Assembly: GCA_920105625.2 (NCBI GenBank)
Contig: OV050030.1
Coordinates: 70,965,611 to 71,029,610 of the forward strand
Direction: 5' to 3'
From: Clusia tigrina
Lineage: Eukaryota > Arthropoda > Insecta > Diptera > Clusiidae
DNA length: 64,000 nt
Below, piece after piece: positions 11,500 to 25,661 of this stretch (its first letter is position 1; each line of letters opens with the position of its first letter). A model generated the notes under the pieces. The model ran no database searches. It was given only the letters and a program-made list of their open reading frames with translations, and was not told where the DNA came from. Made by a program: the position numbers and the translations under genes.

Positions 11500-14400
11500 T
11501 GGACCTACAGCTGTTGTAATCTGTCCATCCAAAACGACGTGGCTAACTGCAGGTTGTGAACAGACTGATCAAATTCTGTCCCTGTACTGTCTCATTCCAC
11601 CACACTCTAATCAACTCTGTCTCATTATTACCCCTCTTTTATTCCGTTAGGTCTCTCTCTCTGTTTTTTGTTACATTTCAGTGGTATCATAGTACATTGC
11701 TTTTGTTAATGGCTGGCTAATTAAGCCTGATCACACTAACCTTCTAGGATACATTCTATAAAGTTTACAATTTCTTGTGAAGATTCGTCAGTAGACATAG
11801 ATGTCACCTTTTTTACCGTATTCATTCTGTAAATGTGAGTAAGTCGATAGTCGTCAATTGACAAGACAAGTTACAACAGTAGTTGCAATTGCGTATGTGT
11901 GGTTATGCCACCGTAATAATTTTTCAGAAGAAGAAGAAGAATTATTGAAGCATATTTTTGGCAGATCTTATAGCTATTTCGGACACGTCACTTGTCCTCA
12001 TCAGAGATCTTTCAATGTAAGGCAATTTTCCCCCAAGCATTTTTTATTATGTCTCAGAAATCAACAGAACACCAATTATGAACCCTCCCAAGAATCGAAA
12101 CTGGACCTACAGCTGTTGTAATATCTCCATCCAGACAACTAGGGTAACTGCAGGTGGTGAACTGACTGATCAAATTCTGTCCCTGTACTGTCTCATTCCA
12201 CCCCACTCTAATCAACTCTGTCTCATTATTACCCCTCTTTTGTTCCGTTAGGTCTCTCTCTCTCTGTTTTTTGTTACATTTCAGTGGTATCATAGCACAT
12301 TGCTTTTGTTAATGACTGGCTAATTAAGCCTGATCACACTAACCTTCTAGGATACATTCTATAAAGTTTACAATTTCTTGTGAAGATTCGTCAGTAGACA
12401 TAGATGTCACCTTTTTTACCGTATTCATTCTGTAAATGTGAGTAAGTCGATAGTCGTCAATTGACAAGACAAGTTACAACAGTAGTTGCAATTGCGTATG
12501 TGTGGTTATGCCACCGTAATAGTTTTTCAGAAGAAGAAGAAGAATTATTGAAGCATTTTTTTGGCAGATCTTATAGCTATTTCGGACACGTCACTTGTCC
12601 TCATCAGAGATCTTTCACTGTAAGGCAATTTTCCCCCAAGAATTTTTTATTATGTCTCAGAAATCAACAGAACACCAATTATGAACCCTCCCAAGAATAG
12701 AAACTGGACCTACAGCTGTTCTAATCTGTCCATCCAGACAACTAGGCTAACTGCAGGTGGTGAACTGACTGATCAAATTCTGTGCCTGTACTGTCACATT
12801 CCACCACACTCTAATCAACTCTGTCTCATTATTACCCCTCTTTTGTTCCGTTAGGTCTCTCTCTCTGTTTTTTGTTACATTTCAGTGGTATCATAGTACA
12901 TTGCTTTTGTTGATGGTTGGCTAATTAATCCTGATCACACTAACCTTCTAGGATACATTCTATAAAGTTTACAATTTCTTGTGAAGATTCGTCAGTAGAC
13001 ATAGATGTCACCTTTTTTACCGTATACATTCTGTAAATGTGAGTAAGTCGATAGTCGTCAATTCTGTGAATATGAAGATTATTTTTGTAACAAATTTATT
13101 GACAAGACAAGTTACAACAGAAGTTGCAATTGCGAATGTGTGGTTATGCCACCGTAAAAATTTTTCAGACGAAGAAGAAGAATTATTGAAAAGTTTTTTG
13201 GCAGATCTTATAGATATTTCGGACACGCCACTTGTCCTCATCAAAGATCTTTCAATGTAAGGCAATTTTTAGCCAAGCATTTTTTATTATGTCTCAGAAA
13301 TCAACAGATCACCAATTAGGAACCCTCCCAAGAATCGAAACTGGACCTACAGCTGTTGTAATCTGTCCATCCAGACAACTAGGCTAACTGCAGGTGGTGA
13401 ACTGACTGATCAAATTCTGTGCCTGTACTGTCACATTCCACCACACTCTAATCAACTCTGTCTCATTATTACCCCTCTTTTGTTCCGTTAGGTCTCTCTC
13501 TCTGTTTTTTGTTACATTTCAGTGGTATCATAGTACATTGCTTTTGTTGATGGTTGGCTAATTAAGCCTGATCACACTAACCTTCTAGGATACATTCTAT
13601 AAAGTTTACAATTTCTTGTGAAGATTCGTCAGTAAAAATAGATGTCACCTTTTTTACCGTATTCATTCTGTAAATGTGAGCAAGTCGATAGTCGTCATTT
13701 CTGTGAATATGAAGATTATTTTTGTAACGAATTTATTGACAAGACAAGTTACAACAGTAGTTGCAATTGCGTATGTGTGGTTATGCCACCGTAATAATTT
13801 TTCAGAAGAAGAAGAAGAATTATTGAAACATTTTTTTGGCAGATCTTATAGCTATTTCGGACACGCCACTTGTCCTCATCAAAGATCTTTCAATGTAAGG
13901 CAATTTTTCCCCAAGCATTTTTTATTATGTCTCAGAAAGCAACAGCACACCAATTAGGAACCCTCCCAAGAATCGAAACTGGACCTACAGCTGTTGTAAT
14001 CTGTCCATCCAGACAACTAGGCTAACTGCATGTGGTGAACTGACTGATCAAATTCAGTCCCTGTACTGTCTCATTCCACCACACTCTAATCAACTCTGTC
14101 TCATTATTACCCCTCTTATGTTCCATTAGGTCTCTCTCTCTGTTTTTTGTTACATTTCAGTGTTATCATAGTACATTGCTTTTGTTAATGGCTGGCTAAT
14201 TAATCCTGATCACACTAACCTTCTAGGATACATTCTATAAAGTTTACAATTTCTTGTGCAGATTCGTCAGTAGACATAGATGTCACCTTTTTTACCGTAT
14301 TCATTCTGTAAATGTGAGTAAGTCGATAGTCGTCAATTCTGTGAATATGAAGATTATTTTGTAACGAATTTATTGACAAGACAAGTTACAACAGAAGTTG

Positions 14401-14865
14401 CAATTGCGTATGTGTGGTTATGCCACCGTAATAATTTTTCAGAAGAAGAAGAATTATTGAAACATATTTTTGGCAGATCTTATAGCTATTTCGGACACGC
14501 CACTTGTCCTCATCAAAGATCTTTCAATGTAAGGCAATTTTTACCCAAGCATTTTTTATTATGTCTCAGAAATCAACAGAACACCAATTAAGAACCCTCC
14601 CAAGAATCGAAACTGGACCTACAGCTGTTGTAATCTGTCCATCCAGACAACTAGGCTAACTGCAGGTGGTGAACTGACTGATCAAATTCTGTCCCTGTAC
14701 TGTCTCATTCCACCACACTCTAATCAATTCTGTCTCATTATTACCCCTCTTTTGTTCCGTTAGGTCTCTCTCTCTGTTTTTTGTTACATTTCAGTGGTAT
14801 CATAGTACATTGCTTTTGTTAATGGCTGGCTAATTACGCCTGATCACACTAACCTTCTAGGATAC

Positions 14866-14971
14866 ATTCTATAAATTTTACGATAGTCGTAATTTCTGTG
14901 AATATGAAGATTATTTTTGTAACGAATTTATTGACAGCACACCAATTATGAACCCTCTCAGGAATCGAACC
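14866..14971 (+). repeat. Short monomer 3
   Basis: Same two junctions, landmark 14931, spacing 558 then 398 bp. It is the second unit of the 4747-bp HOR that begins at 14373. The B-box complement is intact at 14961-14971; the A-box region reads caacgtggcta. Confidence 0.9.
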
Positions 14972-17900
14972 TGGACCTACAGCTGTTGTAATCTGTCCAT
15001 CCAAACAACGTGGCTAACTGCAGGTTGTGAACAGACTGATCAAATTCTGTCCCTGTACTGTCTCATTCCACCACACTCTAATCAACTCTGTCTCATTATT
15101 ACCCCTCTTTTATTCCGTTAGGTCTCTCTCTCTGTTTTTTGTTACATTTCAGTGGTATCATAGTACATTGCTTTTGTTAATGGCTGGCTAATTAAGCCTG
15201 ATCACACTAACCTTCTAGGATACATTCTATAAAGTTTACAATTTCTTGTGAAGATTCGTCAGTAGACATAGATGTCACCTTTTTTACCGTATTCATTCTG
15301 TAAATGTGAGTAAGTCGATAGTCGTCAATTGACAAGACAAGTTACAACAGTAGTTGCAATTGCGTATGTGTGGTTATGCCACCGTAATAATTTTTCAGAA
15401 GAAGAAGAAGAATTATTGAAGCATATTTTTGGCAGATCTTATAGCTATTTCGGACACGTCACTTGTCCTCATCAGAGATCTTTCAATGTAAGGCAATTTT
15501 CCCCCAAGCATTTTTTATTATGTCTCAGAAATCAACAGAACACCAATTATGAACCCTCCCAAGAATCGAAACTGGACCTACAGCTGTTGTAATATCTCCA
15601 TCCAGACAACTAGGGTAACTGCAGGTGGTGAACTGACTGATCAAATTCTGTCCCTGTACTGTCTCATTCCACCACACTCTAATCAACTCTGTCTCATTAT
15701 TACCCCTCTTTTGTTCCGTTAGGTCTCTCTCTCTCTGTTTTTTGTTACATTTCAGTGGTATCATAGCACATTGCTTTTGTTAATGGCTGGCTAATTATGC
15801 CTGATCACACTAACCTTCTAGGATACATTCTATAAAGTTTACAATTTCTTGTGAAGATTCGTCAGTAGACATAGATGTCACCTTTTTTACCGTATTCATT
15901 CTGTAAATGTGAGTACGTCGATAGTCGTAATTTCTGTGAATATGAAGATTATTTTTGTAACGAATTTATTGACTAGACAAGTTACAATAGTAGTTGCAAT
16001 TGCGTATGTGTGGTTATGCCACCGTAATAATTTTTCAGAAGAAGAAGAAGAATTATTGAAGCATATTTTTGGCAGATCTTATAGCTATTTCGGACACGTC
16101 ACTTGTCCTCATCAGAGATCTTTCAATGTAAGGCAATTTTCCCCCAAGCATTTTTTATTATGTCTCAGAAATCAACAGAACACCAATTATGAACCCTCCC
16201 AAGAATCGAAACTGGACCTACAGCTGTTGTAATATCTCCATCCAGACAACTAGGGTAACTGCAGGTGGTGAACTGACTGATCAAATTCTGTCCCTGTACT
16301 GTCTCATTCCACCCCACTCTAATCAACTCTGTCTCATTATTACCCCTCTTTTGTTCCGTTAGGTCTCTCTCTCTCTGTTTTTTGTTACATTTCAGTGGTA
16401 TCATAGCACATTGCTTTTGTTAATGACTGGCTAATTAAGCCTGATCACACTAACCTTCTAGGATACATTCTATAAAGTTTACAATTTCTTGTGAAGATTC
16501 GTCAGTAGACATAGATGTCACCTTTTTTACCGTATTCATTCTGTAAATGTGAGTAAGTCGATAGTCGTCAATTGACAAGACAAGTTACAACAGAGGTTGC
16601 AATTGCGTATGTGTGGTTATGCCACCGTAATAGTTTTTCAGAAGAAGAAGAAGAATTATTGAAGCATTTTTTTGGCAGATCTTATAGCTATTTCGGACAC
16701 GTCACTTGTCCTCATCAGAGATCTTTCACTGTAAGGCAATTTTCCCCCAAGCATTTTTTATTATGTCTCAGAAATCAACAGAACACCAATTATGAACCCT
16801 CCCAAGAATAGAAACTGGACCTACAGCTGTTGTAATCTGTCCATCCAGACAACTAGGCTAACTGCAGGTGGTGAACTGACTGATCAAATTCTGTGCCTGT
16901 ACTGTCACATTCCACCACACTCTAATCAACTCTGTCTCATTATTACCCCTCTTTTGTTCCGTTAAGTCTCTCTCTCTGTTTTTTGTTACATTTCAGTGGT
17001 ATCATAGTACATTGCTTTTGTTGATGGTTGGCTAATTAAGCCTGATCACACTAACCTTCTAGGATACATTCTATAAAGTTTACAATTTCTTGTGAAGATT
17101 CGTCAGTAAAAATAGATGTCACCTTTTTTATCGTATTCATTCTGTAAATGTGAGTAAGTCGATAGTCGTAAATTCTGTGAATATGAAGATTATTTTTGTA
17201 ACAAATTTATTGACAAGACAAGTTACAACAGAAGTTGCAATTGCGTATGTGTGGTTATGCCACCGTAATAATTTTTCAGACGAAGAAGAAGAATTATTGA
17301 AAAGTTTTTTGGCAGATCTTATAGCTATTTCGGACACGCCACTTGTCCTCATCAAAGATCTTTCAATGTAAGGCAATTTTTAGCCAAGCATTTTTTATTA
17401 TGTCTCAGAAATCAACAGATCACCAATTAGGAACCCTCCCAAGAATCGAAACTGGACCTACAGCTGTTGTAATCTGTCCATCCAGACAACTAGGCTAACT
17501 GCAGGTGGTGAACTGACTGATCAAATTCTGTGCCTGTACTGTCACATTCCACCACACTCTAATCAACTCTGTCTCATTATTACCCCTCTTTTGTTCCGTT
17601 AAGTCTCTCTCTCTGTTTTTTGTTACATTTCAGTGGTATCATAGTACATTGCTTTTGTTGATGGTTGGCTAATTAAGCCTGATCACACTAACCTTCTAGG
17701 ATACATTCTATAAAGTTTACAATTTCTTGTGAAGATTCGTCAGTAAAAATAGATGTCACCTTTTTTACCGTATTCATTCTGTAAATGTGAGCAAGTCGAT
17801 AGTCCTCATTTCTGTGAATATGAAGATTATTTTTGTAACGAATTTATTGACAAGACAAGTTACAACAGTAGTTGCAATTGCGTATGTGTGGTTATGCCAC

Positions 17901-19612
17901 CGTAATAATTTTTCAGAAGAAGAAGAAGCATTATTGAAACATTTTTTTGGCAGATCTTATAGCTATTTCGGACACGTCACTTGTCCTCATCAGAGATCTT
18001 TCACTGTAAGGCAATTTTCCCCCAAGCATTTTTTATTATGTCTCAGAAATCAACAGAACACCAATTATGAACCCTCCCAAGAATCGAAACTGGACCTACA
18101 GCTGTTGTAATCTGTCCATCCAGACAACTAGGCTAACTGCAGGTGGTGAACTGACTGATCAAATTCTGTCCCTGTACTGTCTCATTCCACCACACTCTAA
18201 TCAACTCTGTCTCATTATTACCCCTCTTTTGTTCCGTTAGGTCTCTCTCTCTGTTTTTTGTTACATTTCAGTGGTATCAGAGTACATTGCTTTTGTTAAT
18301 GGTTGGCTAATTAAGTCTTATCACACTAACCTTCTAGGATACATTCTATAAAGTTTACAATTTCTTGTGAAGATTCGTCAGTAGACATAGATGTCACCTT
18401 TTTTACCGTATTCATTCTGTAAATGTGAGCAAGTCGATAGTCGTCATTTCTGTGAATATGAAGATTATTTTTGTAACGAATTTATTGACAAGACAAGTTA
18501 CAACAGTAGTTGCAATTGCGTATGTGTGGTTATGCCACCGTAATAATTTTTCAGAAGAAGAAGAAGAATTATTGAAACATTTTTTTGGCAGATCTTATAG
18601 CTATTTCGGACACGCCACTTGTCCTCATCAAAGATCTTTCAATGTAAGGCAATTTTTCCCCAAGCATTTTTTATTATGTCTCAGAAAGCAACAGCACACC
18701 AATTAGGAACCCTCCCAAGAATCGAAACTGGACCTACAGCTGTTGTAATCTGTCCATCCAGACAACTAGGCTAACTGCATGTGGTGAACTGACTGATCAA
18801 ATTCAGTCCCTGTACTGTCTCATTCCACCACACTCTAATCAACTCTGTCTCATTATTACCCCTCTTTTATTCCATTGTCTCTCTCTCTGTTTTTTGTTAC
18901 ATTTCAGTGTTATCATAGTACATTGCTTTTGTTAATGGCTGGCTAATTAAGCCTGATCACACTAACCTTCTAGGATACATTCTATAAAGTTTACAATTTC
19001 TTGTGCAGATTCGTCAGTAGACATAGATGTCACCTTTTTTACCGTATTCATTCTGTAAATGTGAGTAAGTCGATAGTCGTCAATTCTGTGAATATGAAGA
19101 TTATTTTGTAACGAATTTATTGACAAGACAAGTTACAACAGAAGTTGCAATTGCGTATGTGTGGTTATGCCACCATAATAATTTTTCAGAAGAAGAAGAA
19201 TTATTGAAACATTTTTTTGGCAGATCTTATAGCTATTTCGGACACGCCACTTGTCCTCATCAAAGATCTTTCAATGTAAGGCAATTTTTACCCAAGCATT
19301 TTTTATTATGTCTCAGAAATCAACAGAACACCAATTAAGAACCCTCCCAAGAATCGAAACTGGACCTACAGCTGTTGTAATCTGTCCATCCAGACAACTA
19401 GGCTAACTGCAGGTGGTGAACTGACTGATCAAATTCTGTCCCTGTACTGTCTCATTCCACCACACTCTAATCAATTCTGTCTCATTATTACCCCTCTTTT
19501 GTTCCGTTAGGTCTCTCTCTCTGTTTTTTGTTACATTTCAGTGGTATCATAGTACATTGCTTTTGTTAATGGCTGGCTAATTAAGCCTGATCACACTAAC
19601 CTTCTAGGATAC

Positions 19613-19718
19613 ATTCTATAAATTTTACGATAGTCGTAATTTCTGTGAATATGAAGATTATTTTTGTAACGAATTTATTGACAGCACACCAATTATGAAC
19701 CCTCGCAGGAATCGAACC
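19613..19718 (+). repeat. Short monomer 4
   Basis: Same two junctions, landmark 19678, spacing 558 then 398 bp. It is unusual among short monomers in having caactaggcta instead of caacgtggcta downstream, as in full-length units. This suggests a conversion tract or crossover within the tRNA-derived segment. Confidence 0.9.
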
Positions 19719-19763
19719 TGGACCTACAGCTGTTGTAATCTGTCCATCCAGACAACTAGGCTA
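19708..19763 (-). other. tRNA-derived segment beside a short monomer
   Basis: Minus strand: perfect B-box at 19718-19708 and A-box-like TAGCCTAGTTG at 19763-19753, 34 nt apart. The T-stem has lost its outermost pair because the plus strand reads gcagg instead of ccagg. This is the only short monomer with the better A-box form. Confidence 0.65.
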
Positions 19764-22443
19764 ACTGCAGGTGGTGAACTGACTGATCAAATTCTGTCCC
19801 TGTACTGTCTCATTCCACCACACTCTAATCAACTCTGTCTCATTATTACCCCTCTTTTATTCCGTTAGTTCTCTCTCTCTGTTTTTTGTTACATTTCAGT
19901 GGTATCATAGTACATTGCTTTTGTTATTGGCTGGCTAATTAAGCCTGATCACACTAACCTTCTAGGATACATTCTATAAAGTTTACAATTTCTTGTGAAG
20001 ATTCGTCAGTAGACATAGATGTCACCTTTTTTACCGTATTCATTCTGTAAATGTGAGTAAGTCGATAGTCGTCAATTGACAAGACAAGTTACAACAGTAG
20101 TTGCAATTGCGTATGTGTGGTTATGCCACCGTAATATTTTTTCAGAAGAAGAAGAAGAATTATTGAAGCATATTTTTGGCAGATCTTATAGCTATTTCGG
20201 ACACGTCACTTGTCCTCATCAGAGATCTTTCAATGTAAGGCAATTTTCCCCCAAGCATTTTTTATTATGTCTCAGAAATCAACAGAACACCAATTATGAA
20301 CCCTCCCAAGAATCGAAACTGGACCTACAGCTGTTGTAATATCTCCATCCAGACAACTAGGGTAACTTCAGGTGGTGAATTGACTGATCCAATTCTGTCC
20401 CTGTACTGTCTCATTCCACCACACTCTAATCAACTCTGTCTCATTATTACCCCTCTTTTGTTCCGTTAGGTCTCTCTCTCTCTGTTTTTTGTTACATTTC
20501 AGTGGTATCATAGCACATTTCTGTTGTTAATGGCTGGCTAATTATGCCTGATCACACTAACCTTCTAGGATACATTCTATAAAGTTTACAATTTCTTGTG
20601 AAGATTCGTCAGTAGACATAGATGTCACCTTTTTTACCGTATTCATTCTGTAAATGTGAGTACGTCGATAGTCGTAATTTCTGTGAATATGAAGATTATT
20701 TTTGTAACGAATTTATTGACTAGACAAGTTACAACAGTAGTTGCAATTGCGTATGTGTGGTTATGCCACCGTAATCATTTTTCAGAAGAAGAAGAAGAAT
20801 TATTGAAGCATATTTTTGGCAGATCTTATAGCTATTTCGGACACGTCACTTGTCCTCATCAGAGATCTTTCAATGTAAGGCAATTTTCCCCCAAGCATTT
20901 TTTATTATGTCTCAGAAATCAACAGAACACCAATTATGAACCCTCCCAAGAATCGAAACTGGACCTACAGCTGTTGTAATATCTCCATCCAGACAACTAG
21001 GGTAACTGCAGGTGGTGAACTGACTGATCAAATTCTGTCCCTGTACTGTCTCATTCCACCCCACTCTAATCAACTCTGTCTCATTATTACCCCTCTTTTG
21101 TTCCGTTAGGTCTCTCTCTCTCTGTTTTTTGTTACATTTCAGTGGTATCATAGCACATTGCTTTTGTTAATGACTGGCTAATTAAGCATGATCACACTAA
21201 CCTTCTAGGATACATTCTATAAAGTTTACAATTTCTTGTGAAGATTCGTCAGTAGACATAGATGTCACCTTTTTTACCGTATTCATTCTGTAAATGTGAG
21301 TAAGTCGATAGTCGTCAATTGACAAGACAAGTTACAACAGTAGTTGCAATTGCGTATGTGTGGTTATGCCACCGTAATAGTTTTTCAGAAGAAGAAGAAG
21401 ACTTATTGAAGCATTTGGCAGATCTTATAGCTTTTTCGGACACGTCACTTGTCCTCATCAGAGATCTTTCACTGTAAGGCAATTTTCCCCCAAGCATTTT
21501 TTATTACGTCTCAGAAATCAACAGAACACCAATTATGAACCCTCCCAAGAATAGAAACTGGACCTACAGCTGTTGTAATCTGTCCATCCAGACAACTAGG
21601 CTAACTGCAGGTGGTGAACTGACTGATCAAATTCTGTCCCTGTACTGTCTCATTCCACCACACTCTAATCAACTCTGTCTCATTATTACCCCTCTTTTGT
21701 TCCGTTAGGTCTCTCTCTCTGTTTTTTGTTACATTTCAGTGGTATCATAACACATTGCTTTTGTTAATGGTTGGCTAATTAAGCCTGATCACACTAACCT
21801 TCTAGGATACATTCTATAAAGTTTACAATTTCTTGTGAAGATTCGTCAGTAGACATAGATGTCACCTTTTTTACCGTATTCATTTTGTAAATGTGAGTCG
21901 ATAGTCGTCAATTCTGTGAATATGAAGATTATTTTTGTAACGAATTTATTGACAAGACAAGTTACAACAGAAGTTGCAATTGCGTATGTGTGGTTATGCC
22001 ACCGTAATAATTTTTCAGACGAAGAAGAAGAATTATTGAAAAGTTTTTTGGCAGATCTTATAGCTATTTCGGACACGCCACTTGTCCTCATCAAAGATCT
22101 TTCAATGTAAGGCAATTTTTAGCCAAGCATTTTTTATTATGTCTCAGAAATCAACAGAACACCAATTAGGAACCCTCCCAAGAATCGAAACTGGACCTAC
22201 AGCTGTTGTAATCTGTCCATCCAGACAACTAGGCTAACTGCAGGTGGTGAACTGACTGATCAAATTCTGTGCCTGTACTGTCACATTCCACCACACTCTA
22301 ATCAACTCTGTCTCATTATTACCCCTCTTTTGTTCCGTTAGGTCTCTCTCTCTGTTTTCTGTTACATTTCAGTGGTGACATAGTACATTGCTTTTGTTAA
22401 TGGCTGGCTAATTAAGCCTGATCACACTAACCTTCTAGGATAC

Positions 22444-22549
22444 ATTCTATAAATTTTACGATAGTCGTCATTTCTGTGAATATGAAGATTATTTTTGTAA
22501 CGAATTTATTGACAGCACACCAATTATGAACCCTCTCAGGAATCGAACC
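22444..22549 (+). repeat. Short monomer 5
   Basis: Same two junctions, landmark 22509, spacing 560 then 400 bp. It shares with the 8586 and 28049 copies the downstream variants gctaattgcagg and a ctctctctctttg tract, so these three form a subfamily distinct from the 11459/14931/24106 copies (gaacagactgatc). Confidence 0.9.
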
Positions 22550-24040
22550 TGGACCTACAGCTGTTGTAATCTGTCCATCCAAACAACGTGGCTAATTGCA
22601 GGTTGTGAACTGACTGATCAAATTCTGTCCCTGTACTGTCTCATTCCACAACACTCTAATCAACTCTGTCTCATTATTACCCCTCTTTTATTCCGTTAGG
22701 TCTCTCTCTCTTTGTTTTTTGTTACATTTCAGTGGTATCATAGTACATTGCTTTTGTTAATGGCTGGCTAATTAAGCCTGATCACACTAACCTTCTAGGA
22801 TACATTCTATAAAGTTTACAATTTCTTGTGAAGATTTGTCAGTAGACATAGATGTCACCTTTTTTACCGTATTCATTCTGTAAATGTGAGTAAGTCGATA
22901 GTCGTCAATTGACAAGACAAGTTACAACAGTAGTTGCAATTGCGTATGTGTGGTTATGCCACCGTAATAGTTTTTCAGAAGAAGAAGAAGAATTATTGAA
23001 GCATTTTTTTGGCAGATCTTATAGCTATTTCGGACACGTCACTTGTCCTCATCAGAGATCTTTCACTGTAAGGCAATTTTCCCCCAAGCATTTTTTATTA
23101 TGTCTCAGAAATCAACAGAACACCAATTATGAACCCTCCCAAGAATAGAAACTGGACCTACAGCTGTTGTAATCTGTCCATCCAGACAACTAGGCTATCT
23201 GCAGGTGGTGAACTGACTGATCAAATTATGTCCCTGTACTGTCTCATTCCACCACACTCTAATCAACTCTGTCTCATTATTACCCCTCTTTTGTTCCGTT
23301 AGGTCTCTCTCTCTCTGTTTTTTGTTACATTTCAGTGGTATCATAACACATTGCTTTTGTTAATGGTTCGCTAATTAAGTCTTATCACACTAACCTTCTA
23401 GGATACATTCTATAAAGTTTACAATTTCTTGTGCAGATTCGTCAGTAGACATAGATGTCACCTTTTTTACCGTATTCATTCTGTAAATGTGAGTAAGTCG
23501 ATAGTCGTCAATTCTGTGAATATGAAGATTATTTTGTAACGAATTTATTGACAAGACAAGTTACAACAGAAGTTGCAATTGCGTATGTGTGGTTATGCCA
23601 CCGTAATAATTTTTCAGAAGAAGAAGAATTATTGAAACATTTTTTTGGCAGATCTTATAGCTATTTCGGACACGCCACTTGTCCTCATCAAAGATCTTTC
23701 AATGTAAGGCAATTTTTACCCAAGCATTTTTTATTATGTCTCAGAAATCAACAGAACACCAATTAAGAACCCTCCCAAGAATCGAAACTGGACCTACAGC
23801 TGTTGTAATCTGTCCATCCAGACAACTAGGCTAACTGCAGGTGGTGAACTGACTGATCAAATTCTGTCCCTGTACTGTCTCATTCCACCACACTCTAATC
23901 AATTCTGTCTCATTATTACCCCTCTTTTGTTCCGTTAGGTCTCTCTCTCTGTTTTTTGTTACATTTCAGTGGTATCATAGTACATTGCTTTTGTTAATGG
24001 CTGGCTAATTAAGCCTGATCACACTAACCTTCTAGGATAC

Positions 24041-24146
24041 ATTCTATAAATTTTACGATAGTCGTAATTTCTGTGAATATGAAGATTATTTTTGTAACGA
24101 ATTTATTGACAGCACACCAATTATGAACCCTCTCAGGAATCGAACC
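24041..24146 (+). repeat. Short monomer 6
   Basis: Same two junctions, landmark 24106, spacing 558 then 398 bp. It sits directly after the one-T-less monomer at 23548, as in the HOR copies starting at 10901, 14373 and 19120. Confidence 0.9.
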
Positions 24147-25561
24147 TGGACCTACAGCTGTTGTAATCTGTCCATCCAAACAACGTGGCTAACTGCAGGT
24201 TGTGAACAGACTGATCAAATTCTGTCCCTGTACTGTCTCATTCCACCACACTCTAATCAACTCTGTCTCATTATTACCCCTCTTTTATTCCGTTAGGTCT
24301 CTCTCTCTGTTTTTTGTTACATTTCAGTGGTATCATAGTACATTGCTTTTGTTAATGGCTGGCTAATTAAGCCTGATCACACTAACCTTCTAGGATACAT
24401 TCTGTAAAGTTTACAATTTCTTGTGAAGATTCGTCAGTAGACATAGATGTCACCTTTTTTACCGTATTCATTCTGTAAATGTGAGTAAGTCGATAGTCGT
24501 CAATTGACAAGACAAGTTACAACAGTAGTTGCAATTGCGTATGTGTGGTTATGCCACCGTAATAATTTTTCAGAAGAAGAAGAAGAATTATTGAAGCATA
24601 TTTTTGGCAGATCTTATAGCTATTTCGGACACGTCACTTGTCCTCATCAGAGATCTTTCAATGTAAGGCAATTTTCCCCCAAGCATTTTTTATTATGTCT
24701 CAGAAATCAACAGAACACCAATTATGAACCCTCCCAAGAATCGAAACTGGACCTACAGCTGTTGTAATATCTCCATCCAGACAACTAGGGTAACTGCAGG
24801 TGGTGAACTGACTGATCAAATTCTGTCCCTGTACTGTCTCATTCCACCACACTCTAATCAACTCTGTCTCATTATTACCCCTCTTTTGTTCCGTTAGGTC
24901 TCTCTCTCTCTGTTTTTTGTTACATTTCAGTGGTATCATAGCACATTGCTTTTGTTAATGGCTGGCTAATTATGCCTGATCACACTAACCTTCTAGGATA
25001 CATTCTATAAAGTTTACAATTTCTTGTGAAGATTCGTCAGTAGACATAGATGTCACCTTTTTTACCGTATTCATTCTGTAAATGTGAGTACGTCGATAGT
25101 CGTAATTTCTGTGAATATGAAGATTATTTTTGTAATGAATTTATTGACTAGACAAGTTACAACAGTAGTTGCAATTGCGTATGTGTGGTTATGCCACCGT
25201 AATAATTTTTCAGAAGAAGAAGAAGAATTATTGAAGCATATTTTTGGCAGATCTTATAGCTATTTCGGACACGTCACTTGTCCTCATCAGAGATCTTTCA
25301 ATGTAAGGCAATTTTCCCCCAAGCATTTTTTATTATGTCTCAGAAATCAACAGAACACCAATTATGAACCCTCCCAAGAATCGAAACTGGACCTACAGCT
25401 GTTGTAATATCTCCATCCAGACAACTAGGGTAACTGCAGGTGATGAACTGACTGATCAAATTCTGTCCCTGTACTGTCTCATTCCACCCCACTCTAATCA
25501 ACTCTGTCTCATTATTACCCCTCTTTTGTTCCGTTAGGTCTCTCTCTCTCTGTTTTTTGTT

Positions 25562-25603
25562 ACATTTCAGTGGTATCATAATACATTTCAGTGGTATCAT
25601 AAC
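25562..25603 (+). repeat. 21-bp direct tandem duplication at the insert's left edge
   Basis: The segment beginning acatttcagtgg and ending cataat (25562-25582) is followed directly by a second copy (25583-25603) differing only in its last base. It covers the satellite's TTTCAG acceptor-like site, so two of these sites lie in tandem. The duplication occurs only here, next to the insert, and probably arose with the insertion or its repair. Confidence 0.9.
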
Positions 25604-25661
25604 ACAATAGATCTTTCAGGTCGCAGTGTATAACACCCTTAAATATATCTAATCTAATCTA

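Larger units (their letters stand above)
8521..25606 (+). repeat. Satellite block B: long HORs (3472, 4747, 4428 bp) containing short monomers
   Basis: Units begin at landmarks 10901, 14373, 19120 and 23548. Each starts with the one-T-less monomer, followed by a short monomer 558 bp on and a further unit 398-399 bp after that. Lengths between successive starts are 3472, 4747 and 4428 bp, so the HOR varies by whole monomers gained or lost. The 4747-bp offset holds at four consecutive landmarks (14373/19120, 15329/20076, 15969/20716, 16572/21319), and the 4428-bp offset at 19120/23548, 20076/24504 and 20716/25144. Monomers here include a class with gacgaagaagaag and six Ts (gaaaagttttttggc), for example at 13099, 17210 and 21949, which keeps a different frame open. 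Confidence 0.9.

Noticed and set aside
12054..25600. Minus-strand open frames of 79-86 codons (e.g. 12054-12293, 15525-15764, 25340-25600) and 83-89 codons (e.g. 13017-13265, 21846-22115)
   Set aside because: They are the reverse complement of the same repeat, recur only because the satellite recurs, include the (CT)n tract or tRNA-like DNA, and resemble no family I know.
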